The notes below the pieces were generated by a model, which was given only the letters and a program-made list of their open reading frames with translations, did not search any database and was not told where the DNA came from. Source: Methylobacterium sp. E-065 (GTDB lineage: Bacteria; Pseudomonadota; Alphaproteobacteria; Rhizobiales; Beijerinckiaceae). From it: DNA of 64,000 bases. This document shows, in pieces, positions 46,789 to 56,045 of this stretch. Both the position numbers and the translations under genes were made by a program. The number at the start of each line of letters is the position of its first letter. The first letter of the stretch is position 1. Location: the NCBI RefSeq assembly GCF_022829605.1, contig NZ_JAKSYD010000105.1:43738-107737 (forward strand). Reading direction: 5' to 3'.

Positions 46789-48639
46789 ATGGACGACCAC
46801 AGCCCCCGCGACGCCGCCGAGACCCCGGTCGCCAGCTCGGCCTCCGCCCCGGCCAAGCGCGTCTACGAGACCCCGCCCACCGAGCGGCCGATCACCGACG
46901 CCGAGGCCGCCCGCGCGGCCCAGCTCGCCGCCAACGAGCACATCAAGATCGCCAGCGGCTATCTCCGCGGCACCCTCGCGGACGGGCTCCTGAAGCACGC
47001 CACCGGGGCGATCTCGGAGGATGACGGGCAGCTCGTGAAGTTCCACGGGATGTACATGCAGGACGACCGCGACCTGCGCCCCGAGCGGACCAAGAAGAAG
47101 CTCGACAAGGCCTACAGCTTCATGATCCGCCTGCGCATCGCCGGCGGCGTCATCACCCCGAAGCAGTGGCTGGCGCTGGACCACATCGCCGTGACCTATG
47201 CAGGCAGCGCCCTGCGGGCGACGACGCGCCAGACCTTCCAGTATCACGGCGTGATCAAGGCGAACCTGAAGCGCACGATGGCGGCCATCGACGCGGCACT
47301 TCTCGACACGATCGCGGCCTGCGGCGACGTCAACCGCAACGTCATGGCGGCGACCAACCCGGCCCAGGTCGGGGCCCACAAGGCCGCCTACCAGCTCGCC
47401 AAGGACATCTCCGATTCGCTGCTGCCGAAGACCAGCGCGTGGCGCGAGATCTGGCTCGACGGCGAGCGCGTGGTCGGCGGTGAGGACGAGGCCGAGGTCG
47501 AGCCGGTCTACGGCCGGACCTACCTGCCGCGGAAGTTCAAGACCGTGATCGCGGTGCCGCCCTCCAACGAGGTCGACATCTTCGCCCACGATCTCGGCTT
47601 CATCGCGATCCTCGACAAGAAGAACACGGTCACCGGCTGGAACGTGACGGTCGGCGGCGGCATGGGCATGACCCACGGCGAGCCCGACACCTTCCCGCGC
47701 ACCGCCGACGTGATGGGCTTCGTCGCCCCCGAGGATGCCATCACGGTCGCCGAGGCGGTGATGACCGTCCAGCGCGACTGGGGCAACCGCAAGAACCGCA
47801 AGAACGCCCGGCTCAAGTACACGATCGAGCGCTACGGCCTCGACGCCTTCCGGGCCGAGGTGGAGAAGCGGATCGGCAAGAAACTCGGCGCGCCGAAGCC
47901 CTACACGTTCACCAATAACGGCGACCGCTACGGCTGGGTCGCGGGCGATGACGGGCGCTTCCATCTCACCCTGTACGTGCCCTCGGGCCGGATCAAGGAC
48001 ATCGAGGACGGGCCGCAATTCCTCACGGGGCTGCGGCGCATCGCCGAGGTGCATCAGGGTGATTTCCGCCTCACCGGCAACCAGAACGTGATCATCGCCA
48101 ACGTCCCGGCCGAGAAGCGGGCCGAGATCGACGCCCTGGTCGACGAATACGGGCTGACGCGGGGCGCGAGCGCGCTCCGGCGCAACTCGATGGCCTGTGT
48201 GGCTCTGCCGACCTGCGGCTTGGCGCTCGCCGAGAGCGAGCGCTACCTGCCGGATCTGATGACCGAGCTGGAGGAGAGCCTCGCGTCCCACGGGCTGGCC
48301 GAGGAGGAGATCACGATCCGCTCCACCGGTTGCCCGAACGGCTGCGCCCGGCCGTTCATCTCCGAGATCGGCCTCGTGGGCCGTGGTCCCGAGCGCTACC
48401 ATCTCTATCTCGGCGCCGCCCATGACGGTTCGCGGCTCAGCAAGCTCTACAAGGAGGACGTGGCGGCCTCCGAGATCCGCGGCACCCTCGACCCGCTGTT
48501 TGCCGACTACGCGAAGGGCCGGCAGCCGGGCGAGCATTTCGGCGACTACCTGATCCGGGCCGGGCACGTGGCGCGGACCACCAACGGTCCGGACTTCCAC
48601 GAGCGCACCGGCGCCCTGAAGCCGGCCACGCAGGGTTGA
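46789..48639 (+). CDS. Nitrite/sulfite reductase hemoprotein (CysI-like)
   Basis: 616 residues from ATG 46789; a longer frame upstream runs through the repeat. It reduces sulfite to sulfide with a coupled siroheme/[4Fe-4S] centre. Two ferredoxin-type half-domains flank two siroheme-binding lobes (LRATTRQTFQYHGVIKANLK; GDFRLTGNQNVIIANV). The cluster cysteines are in ACVALPTCGLALAESERYLP and STGCPNGCARPF (C-x5-C ... C-x3-C). The flavoprotein-type partner upstream suggests an NADPH-dependent enzyme. Siroheme synthase is not in the window. Confidence 0.93.
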   Translation: MDDHSPRDAAETPVASSASAPAKRVYETPPTERPITDAEAARAAQLAANEHIKIASGYLRGTLADGLLKHATGAISEDDGQLVKFHGMYMQDDRDLRPERTKKKLDKAYSFMIRLRIAGGVITPKQWLALDHIAVTYAGSALRATTRQTFQYHGVIKANLKRTMAAIDAALLDTIAACGDVNRNVMAATNPAQVGAHKAAYQLAKDISDSLLPKTSAWREIWLDGERVVGGEDEAEVEPVYGRTYLPRKFKTVIAVPPSNEVDIFAHDLGFIAILDKKNTVTGWNVTVGGGMGMTHGEPDTFPRTADVMGFVAPEDAITVAEAVMTVQRDWGNRKNRKNARLKYTIERYGLDAFRAEVEKRIGKKLGAPKPYTFTNNGDRYGWVAGDDGRFHLTLYVPSGRIKDIEDGPQFLTGLRRIAEVHQGDFRLTGNQNVIIANVPAEKRAEIDALVDEYGLTRGASALRRNSMACVALPTCGLALAESERYLPDLMTELEESLASHGLAEEEITIRSTGCPNGCARPFISEIGLVGRGPERYHLYLGAAHDGSRLSKLYKEDVAASEIRGTLDPLFADYAKGRQPGEHFGDYLIRAGHVARTTNGPDFHERTGALKPATQG

Positions 48640-48947
48640 TGCGACCCGCGCGGGTGGTGCGCGTCGCCGCCTGCGCGAACGATCTGCCCTCGCGTTGCAG
48701 GACGCGAGGGCCAAGGGCCAGTCTACACGTTTCGAGCGTCTTGCCTCTGCAGCCTGAATTTTCCTGCAGTTCGACGCCGAAAAATTAAATTGTTCCAATG
48801 TGATAATGTGACTGCCCGGCCACGTCCGGAAAGTTCCGGCCGATTCGACGCATCGCTCCGCGGGCCATCATTGAAAAAGGACAGCCGTTTCCCTCAAGGA
48901 TCACCATGCCGTGGCGGCACGGATCTTCTTGAGAGCGATTCTAAACT
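48640..48947. promoter_or_regulatory. 308-bp region upstream of TonB receptor
   Basis: No gene is seen. The segment 48755-48810 is conspicuously AT-rich for this chromosome, with AAATTAAATTGTTCCAATGT and a GATAAT -10-like box at 48803-48808. Near the start codon, ATTCTAAA (48938-48945) equals one half of the Irr-type iron control element; the other half is missing. Iron regulation of the receptor is likely by family but not shown. Confidence 0.35.
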
Positions 48948-51131
48948 ATGGTCCGGGTCGGCGCTGACATCTTTCACAGCATTGCGGGCATCCAGAAGAA
49001 CAGTCTTTTCCTCGGAACCGCCCTCACGACATCATGGCTCGCGGTTTCAGCGACTGCGGTTCGGGCGGAGATCAATAGCTCAGCCGACGAAATCGCACTT
49101 TCGGAACTGAGCGTCACCGGCAACGGACCCGCGGTGGAGCGAGCCGGCGGCCCGGTGATCGGCTACCGGGCCACCCGCTCGGCCACCGCGACCCGCACCG
49201 ACACGCCCCTGCGCGACACGCCGCAATCGGTGCAGGTGGTGCCGCGGGACTTGCTGGTCGACCAGCAGGACATCCGCCTGAGCGACGCGTTGCAGAACGT
49301 CAGCAGCGTCCAGCCCGGTGGCACGATCCAGGGCCGAAGCGACACCTTCATCATCCGCGGTTTCCGGACCCAGACCTACGCCATCGACGGCGTACTCCTG
49401 AATCAGGCCGGCACCTTCTCCTCGGTCACCCGCGATCTGGCGGATGTCGAGCGGATCGAGGTGCTGAAGGGACCGGCCTCGGTCCTGTACGGGCGCGGCG
49501 ATCCGGGCGGCCTCATCAACATCGTGACCCGGCAGCCGACCCTCGTGCCCTCCGGCGACATCAACGTTCAGGGCGGCAGCTTCGGCTTCCGGCGGGTGCA
49601 GGGCTCGGTGTCGAGTGCGATCGAGGGCGTGGACGGGCTCGCCGGGCGCCTGAGCTTCGCCGGCCAGTCGGACCCGACCTTCCGCAACGTCTACGGTCGG
49701 GACAATTCCCGCACCTTCGTGGCCCCCGCCTTCAGCTGGAATCCGAGCCCGGACACGCGGGTCAGCTTCCTCGGCGAGTTCACCCGGGTCGACACGCAGT
49801 ACGATGAGGGGCTCGTCGCCCGGAACGGCCGCGTGCCGCTCGACAACATCGCGCGCTACTACGGCGAACCGTTCTCCCGCTACAACGGCTACGCCAATTT
49901 CGGCCTGCTGAAGGTCGAGCACGATCTCAACGCCAACATCACCCTGCGGGAGGTGCTCAATGTGCAGTGGGGTGGGTTCGACTTCCTGGCCACCCGCGCC
50001 ACCGGCTTGAACAATACCAGGACCCTGGTGACGCGGCGCGAGACCGCGGGCTACTCGACCTACGCCGCCGTCGACAGCCAGAGCGAGGTCGTGGCCAAGT
50101 TCGATCTGCTGGGCCTGCGGCACACCATGCTCGCCGGCGTCGAGTACACCAACGGCTACCGGCATTCCTACACGACGCAGAGCACGAACTTCCCGTCGGT
50201 GAACTTCCTGACACCGGTTCCCGGAGCCACGCTCGTCGGCCTGCAGTTACAGGGTGATCTCAAGCAGAAGAACGAGCTCAACGGCCTCTACGTCCAGGAT
50301 CAGATCGATCTCGGCCTCGGCCTGCAATTGCTCGTCGGAATCCGCTACGACACCGGCACGCAGTTCTACTTCAACCGCACGCCGACCTCGCGCACGATAC
50401 CGCCCGAGCAGCAGCTATCCGGCACATCACCCCGGGTCGGCCTCATCTACCGGCCCGTAGATCCGCTGACGCTCTATGCGAGCTACACGACCTCGTTCAA
50501 GCCGCAGATCGCCAACGTCCTCAATGTCACCACCCCACCGCCTGAGACGGGCGAACAATATGAGGTCGGCAGCCGGCTCGACTTAACCCCGGACCTGACA
50601 CTGTCGATGGCGGCGTTCCGCATCACCCGCAACAACGTTGCCGCCACTGACCCGAACAACGCCCAGTTTTCGGTGATCACCGGGCAGCAGCGCTCCAAGG
50701 GCGTCGAGGCCGACCTTGCCGGCCAGATCCTGCCCGGCTGGAAGGTAATTGGCGGAGTCAGCTTCCTCGACGCCCGGATCACGAAGGACACCACCTTCGC
50801 GGTGGGCAATCGGCTGATCGGCGCGCCAGCCTTCAGCGGCAGCATCTGGTCGACCTACCAGTTCCAGGAGGGCTTCCTGCTCGGCTGGAACGTCGGCGCC
50901 GGAATCACCTATGTCGGACGCCGCGCCGGTGACCTGAACAACAGCTTCTCGGTCGGCGGCTATGCCCGGCTCGACGCGGCGGTGTTCTACGACGTCAACG
51001 ACCACGCCCGGTTCTCGATCAACCTGCGCAACCTGACCGACCGGCGCTACATCGAGCAGCCGTTCGATCAATTCAACAACCAGCCCGGCGCGCCGTTCTC
51101 GGTGCTGGCGACGATCACCGCGCGGCTGTGA
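48948..51131 (+). CDS. TonB-dependent siderophore receptor
   Basis: 727 residues. A signal-peptide-like hydrophobic stretch about 20-41 ends in ATAVRAEI. A TonB box-like segment (ALSELSVTG, about 49-57) is followed by the plug domain (DTPQSVQVVPRDLLVDQQ; VERIEVLKGPASVLYGRGDP at about 165-184). The C-terminal beta-barrel ends with an aromatic/hydrophobic strand (VLATITARL). It imports a ferric siderophore, probably hydroxamate-like by family; the ligand is unknown. A convergent PepSY membrane protein may reduce or process the imported iron complex. Confidence 0.93.
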   Translation: MVRVGADIFHSIAGIQKNSLFLGTALTTSWLAVSATAVRAEINSSADEIALSELSVTGNGPAVERAGGPVIGYRATRSATATRTDTPLRDTPQSVQVVPRDLLVDQQDIRLSDALQNVSSVQPGGTIQGRSDTFIIRGFRTQTYAIDGVLLNQAGTFSSVTRDLADVERIEVLKGPASVLYGRGDPGGLINIVTRQPTLVPSGDINVQGGSFGFRRVQGSVSSAIEGVDGLAGRLSFAGQSDPTFRNVYGRDNSRTFVAPAFSWNPSPDTRVSFLGEFTRVDTQYDEGLVARNGRVPLDNIARYYGEPFSRYNGYANFGLLKVEHDLNANITLREVLNVQWGGFDFLATRATGLNNTRTLVTRRETAGYSTYAAVDSQSEVVAKFDLLGLRHTMLAGVEYTNGYRHSYTTQSTNFPSVNFLTPVPGATLVGLQLQGDLKQKNELNGLYVQDQIDLGLGLQLLVGIRYDTGTQFYFNRTPTSRTIPPEQQLSGTSPRVGLIYRPVDPLTLYASYTTSFKPQIANVLNVTTPPPETGEQYEVGSRLDLTPDLTLSMAAFRITRNNVAATDPNNAQFSVITGQQRSKGVEADLAGQILPGWKVIGGVSFLDARITKDTTFAVGNRLIGAPAFSGSIWSTYQFQEGFLLGWNVGAGITYVGRRAGDLNNSFSVGGYARLDAAVFYDVNDHARFSINLRNLTDRRYIEQPFDQFNNQPGAPFSVLATITARL

Positions 51132-51140
51132 GCCCGATGG

Positions 51141-51192
51141 GCCAGGGCTCTGCCCTGGCGACCCGCCAAAGGGCTCAGCCCTTTGGGATCCC
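51141..51192. repeat. Nested multi-hairpin repeat, half copy 5
   Basis: CCAGGGC-TCT-GCCCTGG (51142-51158), then ACCCGC (51161-51166), then CAAAGGGCTCAGCCCTTTG (51167-51185) and GGATCCC. This is the 3' half of the element seen complete at 13546 and 40556. It lies between the convergent receptor and PepSY genes. Confidence 0.65.
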
Positions 51193-51231
51193 GCGCCCCC
51201 GGAGCTCGATGGTCTCCGCCGAGGGCGGCAC

Positions 51232-52425
51232 TCAGGGATTGGCCTCGCGCAGGGTCGCCCGCATAGCCTCCGGCCGCCGCCGCGCCGCCGCGCGGCGGCG
51301 CAGGACGTAGAGGGTCAGCCCGGTCGCCGCGAAGCCCGGCAGGGCCAGCGCCGCGAGGCAGAACAGCAGGGCGAACAGGTCGCCGAAGAAGCGGCCGCGG
51401 TGGACCTCCAAGATGTTGTCCATGAGGCGCCGGCCCAGCGGCAGGTCCGCGGCGCGCTCGGTAGCCAGAAGCAGACCGGTGGCGGCATCGTAGCGGGCCT
51501 CGTTGCGGGCGCTCAGGTCATCGACACCCTTCGGCAGCCAGCGGATCCGGATCGCCTTCGCGTCGGGGCTCGGCAGGGTCAGCAGAGTGGTGCCCGCCTC
51601 ACGCCCCTCGCCGGCCCGGAACGCCGCCCAGGCGCGGTCGACGGAAGCCGGCCCGGATGCGTCGGCCGGCGCCTCGGGGGCGGCCCTGCGGCCGGGGGCG
51701 CGCATCGGCTTCGCCGTCTCCCGATCACCCACCAGAAGCCCCATGGCGGCATCCTTGAAGGATGGGTACGACCACGTCAGCCCCGTCAGCGCCATCACGA
51801 GGTAGACCGGCATCAGCCATGTCCCCACCACGGCGTGCAGCGACCACCAGCGCGGTCGGCCCGGTCGGGACAGGCTCGGCTTCAGCCAGATCCGCCAGCG
51901 ATGGATTTGGGGCCAGCGCAGATAGAGGCCGGTCCCCAGAAAGACGAGGAGCGCCAGCACGCAGGCGCCCGTGATGGTGCGGCCCCAACCCTTGGAGCCG
52001 CCGGGCAGGAGCAGCCAGCGGTGCAGGTCCCGCACCGTGGTGAACGCCCCCTCCAGCCGCACCGGACCGAGCACCGCGCCGTCGTAGGGGTCGGCATAGA
52101 CCGCAGGCGGCCGCTCGCGGGTCGCGGGATCCCGGGCGAAGCGGACATGGACGCTCGCCGCCGGGTCGTCCGCCAGGGTGAGGATGTTCACCGTCAGGCC
52201 GGCCTGGGCCTCGATTCGCGCCACCAGGGCCGAGGGGGCGAGCGCCGACCGGTCACCGGCGGTCACCGTGAGCCGGTCGCGGTTGGCGAAGGCGGTGACC
52301 GCCTCCTCGTAGCTCATCAGAGCCCCGGTCAGGCCCATCAGCGCAAGGACGAGCCCGGCCGTGAGGCCGAGCGCCCAGTGCAGGCGGAACAGGACGGTCC
52401 GGAGGGAGGGAATCAGGCGCGGCAT
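51232..52425 (-). CDS. PepSY-associated transmembrane (iron-regulated) protein
   Basis: 397 residues with four membrane helices: about 15-38, 150-172, 193-218 and 355-385. The first helix is preceded by FRLHWALGLTAG, the typical start of the PepSY_TM family. Periplasmic segments include FTTVRDLHRWLLLPG and LEVHRGRFFGD, whose histidines are typical of these ferri-siderophore-reductase-like proteins. It is convergent with the TonB receptor and probably acts in reducing imported ferric siderophores; this is inference from family context. Confidence 0.85.
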   Translation of the reverse strand: MPRLIPSLRTVLFRLHWALGLTAGLVLALMGLTGALMSYEEAVTAFANRDRLTVTAGDRSALAPSALVARIEAQAGLTVNILTLADDPAASVHVRFARDPATRERPPAVYADPYDGAVLGPVRLEGAFTTVRDLHRWLLLPGGSKGWGRTITGACVLALLVFLGTGLYLRWPQIHRWRIWLKPSLSRPGRPRWWSLHAVVGTWLMPVYLVMALTGLTWSYPSFKDAAMGLLVGDRETAKPMRAPGRRAAPEAPADASGPASVDRAWAAFRAGEGREAGTTLLTLPSPDAKAIRIRWLPKGVDDLSARNEARYDAATGLLLATERAADLPLGRRLMDNILEVHRGRFFGDLFALLFCLAALALPGFAATGLTLYVLRRRAAARRRPEAMRATLREANP

Positions 52426-52505
52426 GGCAATGCCGGCTGCCTACCAGAAACCAGCCAAGCTGACGACGCCGCGGGGCGCATGCCCGGCGACCAAGGCCAC
52501 GCGCC

Positions 52506-54074
52506 TCAGGTGATCGGCGCGGGATTGAACAGGGTCAGGTCGTTGAACAGGCCCCACTGGTCGGACCAGGGGCGCTTGCGCCCGCTCGCCACGTCGAGGA
52601 TCAGGTGGAACAGCTCCCAGCCGACCTCCTCGATCGTCGCCTCACCGGTGGCGATCCGGCCGGCATCGAGGTCGATCAGATCGGACCAGCGCTCGGCGAG
52701 TTCCGTGCGGGTGGCGACCTTGATCACCGGTGCCTGAGCGAGGCCGTAGGGCGTGCCGCGGCCGGTGGAGAAGACCTGCAGGGTGATCCCGGAGGCGAGC
52801 TGCAGCGTGCCGCAGACGAAGTCGCTCGCCGGGGTCGCGGCGAAGATCAGGCCTTTTTCGCGCACGCGCTCGCCCGGTGCGAGCACGCCGGAGATCGCGC
52901 TGGTGCCGGATTTGGCGACCGAGCCCAGGGCCTTCTCGACGATGTTGTTGAGGCCGCCCTTCTTGTTGCCCGGCGAGGGGTTGGCGCGGCGGTCGGCCTC
53001 GCCCTTGGCGAGATAGGCGTCGTACCACGCCATCTCGCGGATCAGGGCCTCGGCGATCTCGGGGGTCTTGGCCCGGGGCGTCAGGAGGTGGATCGCGTCG
53101 CGTACCTCGGTCACCTCCGAGAACATCACGGTGGCGCCGCAGCGGACCAGCAGATCGGCCGCGAAGCCGAGCGCCGGGTTGGCGGTCACCCCCGAGAAGG
53201 CGTCGCTGCCGCCGCATTGCAGGCCGACCACGAGGTCCGAGGCCGGGCAGGTCTCGCGGGTCCTGCGGTTCAGCACCTCCAGGCGTGCCTCGGCCATCGC
53301 CAGGATGCTGTCGATCATGGCGGAGAAGCCGCGGTGGCGCTCGTCCTGCAGGCGCACCACCCCGTCGCCGGCCGCGCCGCCATCCGGCAGCAGGCGCTCC
53401 GAGACGAGCTTCTCGCAGCCGAGGCCGACCACCATGACCTCGCCGCCGAAATTCGGGTTCTGCGCGAGGCTCTGCAGCGTCCGGATCGGCACCACCGCCT
53501 CGGGGGCGTTGATGGCGACGCCGCAGCCATAGGCATGGGTCAGGCCGACCACGTCGTCGACATTGGGGAAGCGCGGCAGCAGCTCCTGCTTGATCCGCCG
53601 GATCGCCACGTCGAGGGTGCCGGCGACGCATTGCACGCTGATCGAGATCGCCAGGATGTTCTTGGTGCCGACCGACCCGTCCGGGTTGCGGTAACCCGCG
53701 AAGGTGTAGCCCTCCAGCGGGGGCAGGGGGGCCGGCACGCGGGTGGCGTGCTCCAGAGCGTCGAGGGCCGGGGCGACCGGGGTCGCGACCCGGGATTCCT
53801 CGACCCAGGCACCCCGGGGGATGGCCTGCGTGGCGATACCCACCACCTCGCCGTAGCGCCAGACCTCGCCGCCCTCCGGGATGTCGGTGAGCGCCACCTT
53901 GTGGCCCTGCGGCACGAACTCGACGAGTTCCAGCCCGTCCGGGAACACCGTGCCGGCCGGCAGCCCGAAGGCGTTGACCACGATCGCGACGTTGTCGTGC
54001 GCGCTGAGGCGGATCGTGCGCGGCACGTCGCCAGCGCCTTGAGGACGGGTCGGGGCTTCGATCTCGGCCTGCAT
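52506..54074 (-). CDS. garD: Galactarate dehydratase
   Basis: 522 residues, essentially the E. coli GarD length, and readily aligned to it. It has [69 protein letters not shown] and [20 protein letters not shown]. It dehydrates meso-galactarate to 5-dehydro-4-deoxy-D-glucarate using a divalent metal. ATG 54074 gives the standard N-terminal SAF-like domain. It follows garL by 10 bp on the same strand, so the two steps are translated together. Confidence 0.95.
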   Translation of the reverse strand: MQAEIEAPTRPQGAGDVPRTIRLSAHDNVAIVVNAFGLPAGTVFPDGLELVEFVPQGHKVALTDIPEGGEVWRYGEVVGIATQAIPRGAWVEESRVATPVAPALDALEHATRVPAPLPPLEGYTFAGYRNPDGSVGTKNILAISISVQCVAGTLDVAIRRIKQELLPRFPNVDDVVGLTHAYGCGVAINAPEAVVPIRTLQSLAQNPNFGGEVMVVGLGCEKLVSERLLPDGGAAGDGVVRLQDERHRGFSAMIDSILAMAEARLEVLNRRTRETCPASDLVVGLQCGGSDAFSGVTANPALGFAADLLVRCGATVMFSEVTEVRDAIHLLTPRAKTPEIAEALIREMAWYDAYLAKGEADRRANPSPGNKKGGLNNIVEKALGSVAKSGTSAISGVLAPGERVREKGLIFAATPASDFVCGTLQLASGITLQVFSTGRGTPYGLAQAPVIKVATRTELAERWSDLIDLDAGRIATGEATIEEVGWELFHLILDVASGRKRPWSDQWGLFNDLTLFNPAPIT

Positions 54075-54084
54075 CGGAATCCCC

Positions 54085-54855
54085 TCAGGTCGCGGAGCGG
54101 AAGCGCCCGGCCAGCGCCTCGGCGTTGCGGGCGAGCAGGCCCAGATCCGAGCCCACGGCGGTGAACCGGGTGCCGGCCGCGATGTAGCGCTTGGCCAGTT
54201 CCTCGCTCGGCGTGAGGATGCCGGCATGCTTGCCGGCCTTCACGATCCGCGCGACGGCGTCCTCGATGGTGCGGACCACCTCCGGATGGCCCTGCTGGCC
54301 GAGAAAGCCGAGGCTGGTGGAGAGATCGCCGGGCCCGATGAACACGCCGTCCACGCCCTCGACGGCGGCGATCGCGTCCAGATTGTCCAACGCGCGGCGC
54401 GATTCCACCTGCACGATCACGTAGATCTCGGACTCGCAGCGTTTGTGGTAGTCCGGGATGCGGCCGAACCGGGCGGCGCGGGGCGCTTGCGAGAAGCCGC
54501 GGATACCCCGGGGCGCATAGCGGGTCGCCGCGACCACCCGCTCGGCCTGCGCGGCATCGTCGATGTTGGGGATCATCAGCGACTGCGCGCCGGCATCCAG
54601 GATGCGCTTGATGGTAATGGGGTCGTCGCTCGGCACCCGCACCACCGGGTGGGTGGCGTTCTCCATCATCGCCTGAAGCTGAACGTAGATGTCCCGCAGG
54701 TCGTTGGCCGAGTGCTCCATATCGAGCAGCAGCCAGTCGAACCCGGCCCCGGCGACGATCTCGGTCGAGATCGGGCTCGCGAGGCTGCACCACAGGCCGA
54801 TCTGCTGGCGGTCCTCCCGGAGGGCGGCCTTGAAGCGGTTGGTGAGGCTGTCCAT
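54085..54855 (-). CDS. garL: 5-keto-4-deoxy-D-glucarate aldolase (2-dehydro-3-deoxyglucarate aldolase)
   Basis: 256 residues of the HpcH/HpaI class II aldolase family. It cleaves the dehydratase product to pyruvate and tartronate semialdehyde. It has [35 protein letters not shown], an arginine in [26 protein letters not shown] with the metal-binding glutamate, and [16 protein letters not shown]. The pairing with garD makes GarL the likely specific role; other HpaI substrates are possible. An inverted repeat lies about 60-80 bp upstream. Confidence 0.9.
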   Translation of the reverse strand: MDSLTNRFKAALREDRQQIGLWCSLASPISTEIVAGAGFDWLLLDMEHSANDLRDIYVQLQAMMENATHPVVRVPSDDPITIKRILDAGAQSLMIPNIDDAAQAERVVAATRYAPRGIRGFSQAPRAARFGRIPDYHKRCESEIYVIVQVESRRALDNLDAIAAVEGVDGVFIGPGDLSTSLGFLGQQGHPEVVRTIEDAVARIVKAGKHAGILTPSEELAKRYIAAGTRFTAVGSDLGLLARNAEALAGRFRSAT

Positions 54856-54914
54856 CGCGAGTCCTTCCCTGCGGCTCCGGGCGTCTGCGCGCCGTCCACG
54901 CCATCACGCGCAGC

Positions 54915-54934
54915 CTTTGACCGGGAGGTCAAAG
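54915..54934. promoter_or_regulatory. Inverted repeat upstream of garL
   Basis: CTTTGACC (54915-54922) and GGTCAAAG (54927-54934) form a perfect 8-bp dyad with a 4-base centre, located between the LysR gene and garL. It could be the LysR-type operator of the gar genes or a weak terminator for the regulator. Nearby GATGC/GCATC symmetry adds to the structure. Confidence 0.4.
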
Positions 54935-54981
54935 CCAAAGGCTGGATCGACCGATGCGCGTCCTGCATCGATCGGCGTGCC

Positions 54982-55872
54982 TCAGCCGGACGGCAGGTCC
55001 GATAGGATCGCGCGCAGTTGCGCGATCAGCGGATCGTCCGCGCCGCGCCGCCATGCCAGGTGCAGCTCGACCGGCCGCGGCGCGGGCAGCGCGAGCGGGC
55101 GGAACACCACGCCCTCGAACCGCAGGTGCTCGGCCGCGGCCGGGACCAGGGCGATCCCCAAAGCGGCCCGGACCAGGGCCAGGATCGCGTGGATCTGCGT
55201 GAGTTGCTGGACGATTCGGGGCTGGCTCCCCGCCCCGGCAAGCAGGCCGAGGGTAAGATCGTGGAAGTAGCGGGCCTCGTTCGGCGCGTAACCGATGATC
55301 GACTCGCCGACGAGGTCACCAGGCACGAGGCGGTCGCGCCGGACTAGGGGATTGCCCGCGGGCAGCGCGACCACGAGGGGTTCGGCGAGCGCCTGGACGG
55401 AATGCAGGTCTGGATGCGTCACGGGCGGGCGCACCAGGGCAGCGTCGAGGCTGCCGGCGCGCAGGGCCTCGACCTGATCCTGACTCACCATCTCGCGCAG
55501 CGACAGGGTGACGTCCGGCAGCGCCCGCCGGAGCGCGATGACGAGGCGTGGCAGGAAATCGTAGGCCGAGGCCGCCGTGAAGCCGAGCTTCAGGATGCCG
55601 CCGCGCCCCGCCGCGACCTGCCGGGTCACGTGGGTCGCGCTCTCGGCCAACCACAGGATGCGCTGGGCCTCGGGGAGGAAGCTGCGCCCGGCCGCCGTCA
55701 GCCGGACGGAGCGGCTGGTGCGCTCCAGGAGCTGCACGTCGAGCACGCGCTCCAGCACCTGGATCTGCCGCGAGAGGGGCGGCTGCGTCATGTTCAGCCG
55801 GGCGGCCGCGCGCCCGAAGTGCAACTCCTCCGCGACCGCCGCGAAGCACCGGAGCTGGCTGAAGTCGAACAT
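54982..55872 (-). CDS. LysR family transcriptional regulator
   Basis: 296 residues from ATG 55872 (MFDFSQLRCFAAVAEEL), the canonical LysR start; the longer frame is not needed. A winged HTH (about 1-60, HFGRAAARLNMTQPPLSRQI) and two substrate-binding lobes (about 90-290; ILKLGFTAASAYDFLPRLV). It lies directly upstream of garL-garD on the same strand, so it is a good candidate for their activator. LysR genes are usually divergent from their targets, making this layout slightly unusual. The effector is not known. Confidence 0.9.
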   Translation of the reverse strand: MFDFSQLRCFAAVAEELHFGRAAARLNMTQPPLSRQIQVLERVLDVQLLERTSRSVRLTAAGRSFLPEAQRILWLAESATHVTRQVAAGRGGILKLGFTAASAYDFLPRLVIALRRALPDVTLSLREMVSQDQVEALRAGSLDAALVRPPVTHPDLHSVQALAEPLVVALPAGNPLVRRDRLVPGDLVGESIIGYAPNEARYFHDLTLGLLAGAGSQPRIVQQLTQIHAILALVRAALGIALVPAAAEHLRFEGVVFRPLALPAPRPVELHLAWRRGADDPLIAQLRAILSDLPSG

Positions 55873-56045
55873 GGGGCTCCCCGGCGTGCCGCGGGGGGAC
55901 CATAAGGGATCGCGCCGGAAACCCGAACGCTCCCTCAAACACCTGAAGCCGATTAACTTTTCCGGCCGCTGAAGGCAGCCGTCCGGGTTCGGGCGCGTCT
56001 GCAGCCGACCCGCGCCAGCCTGTCATGCCGCCGCGGGACCGGCCT

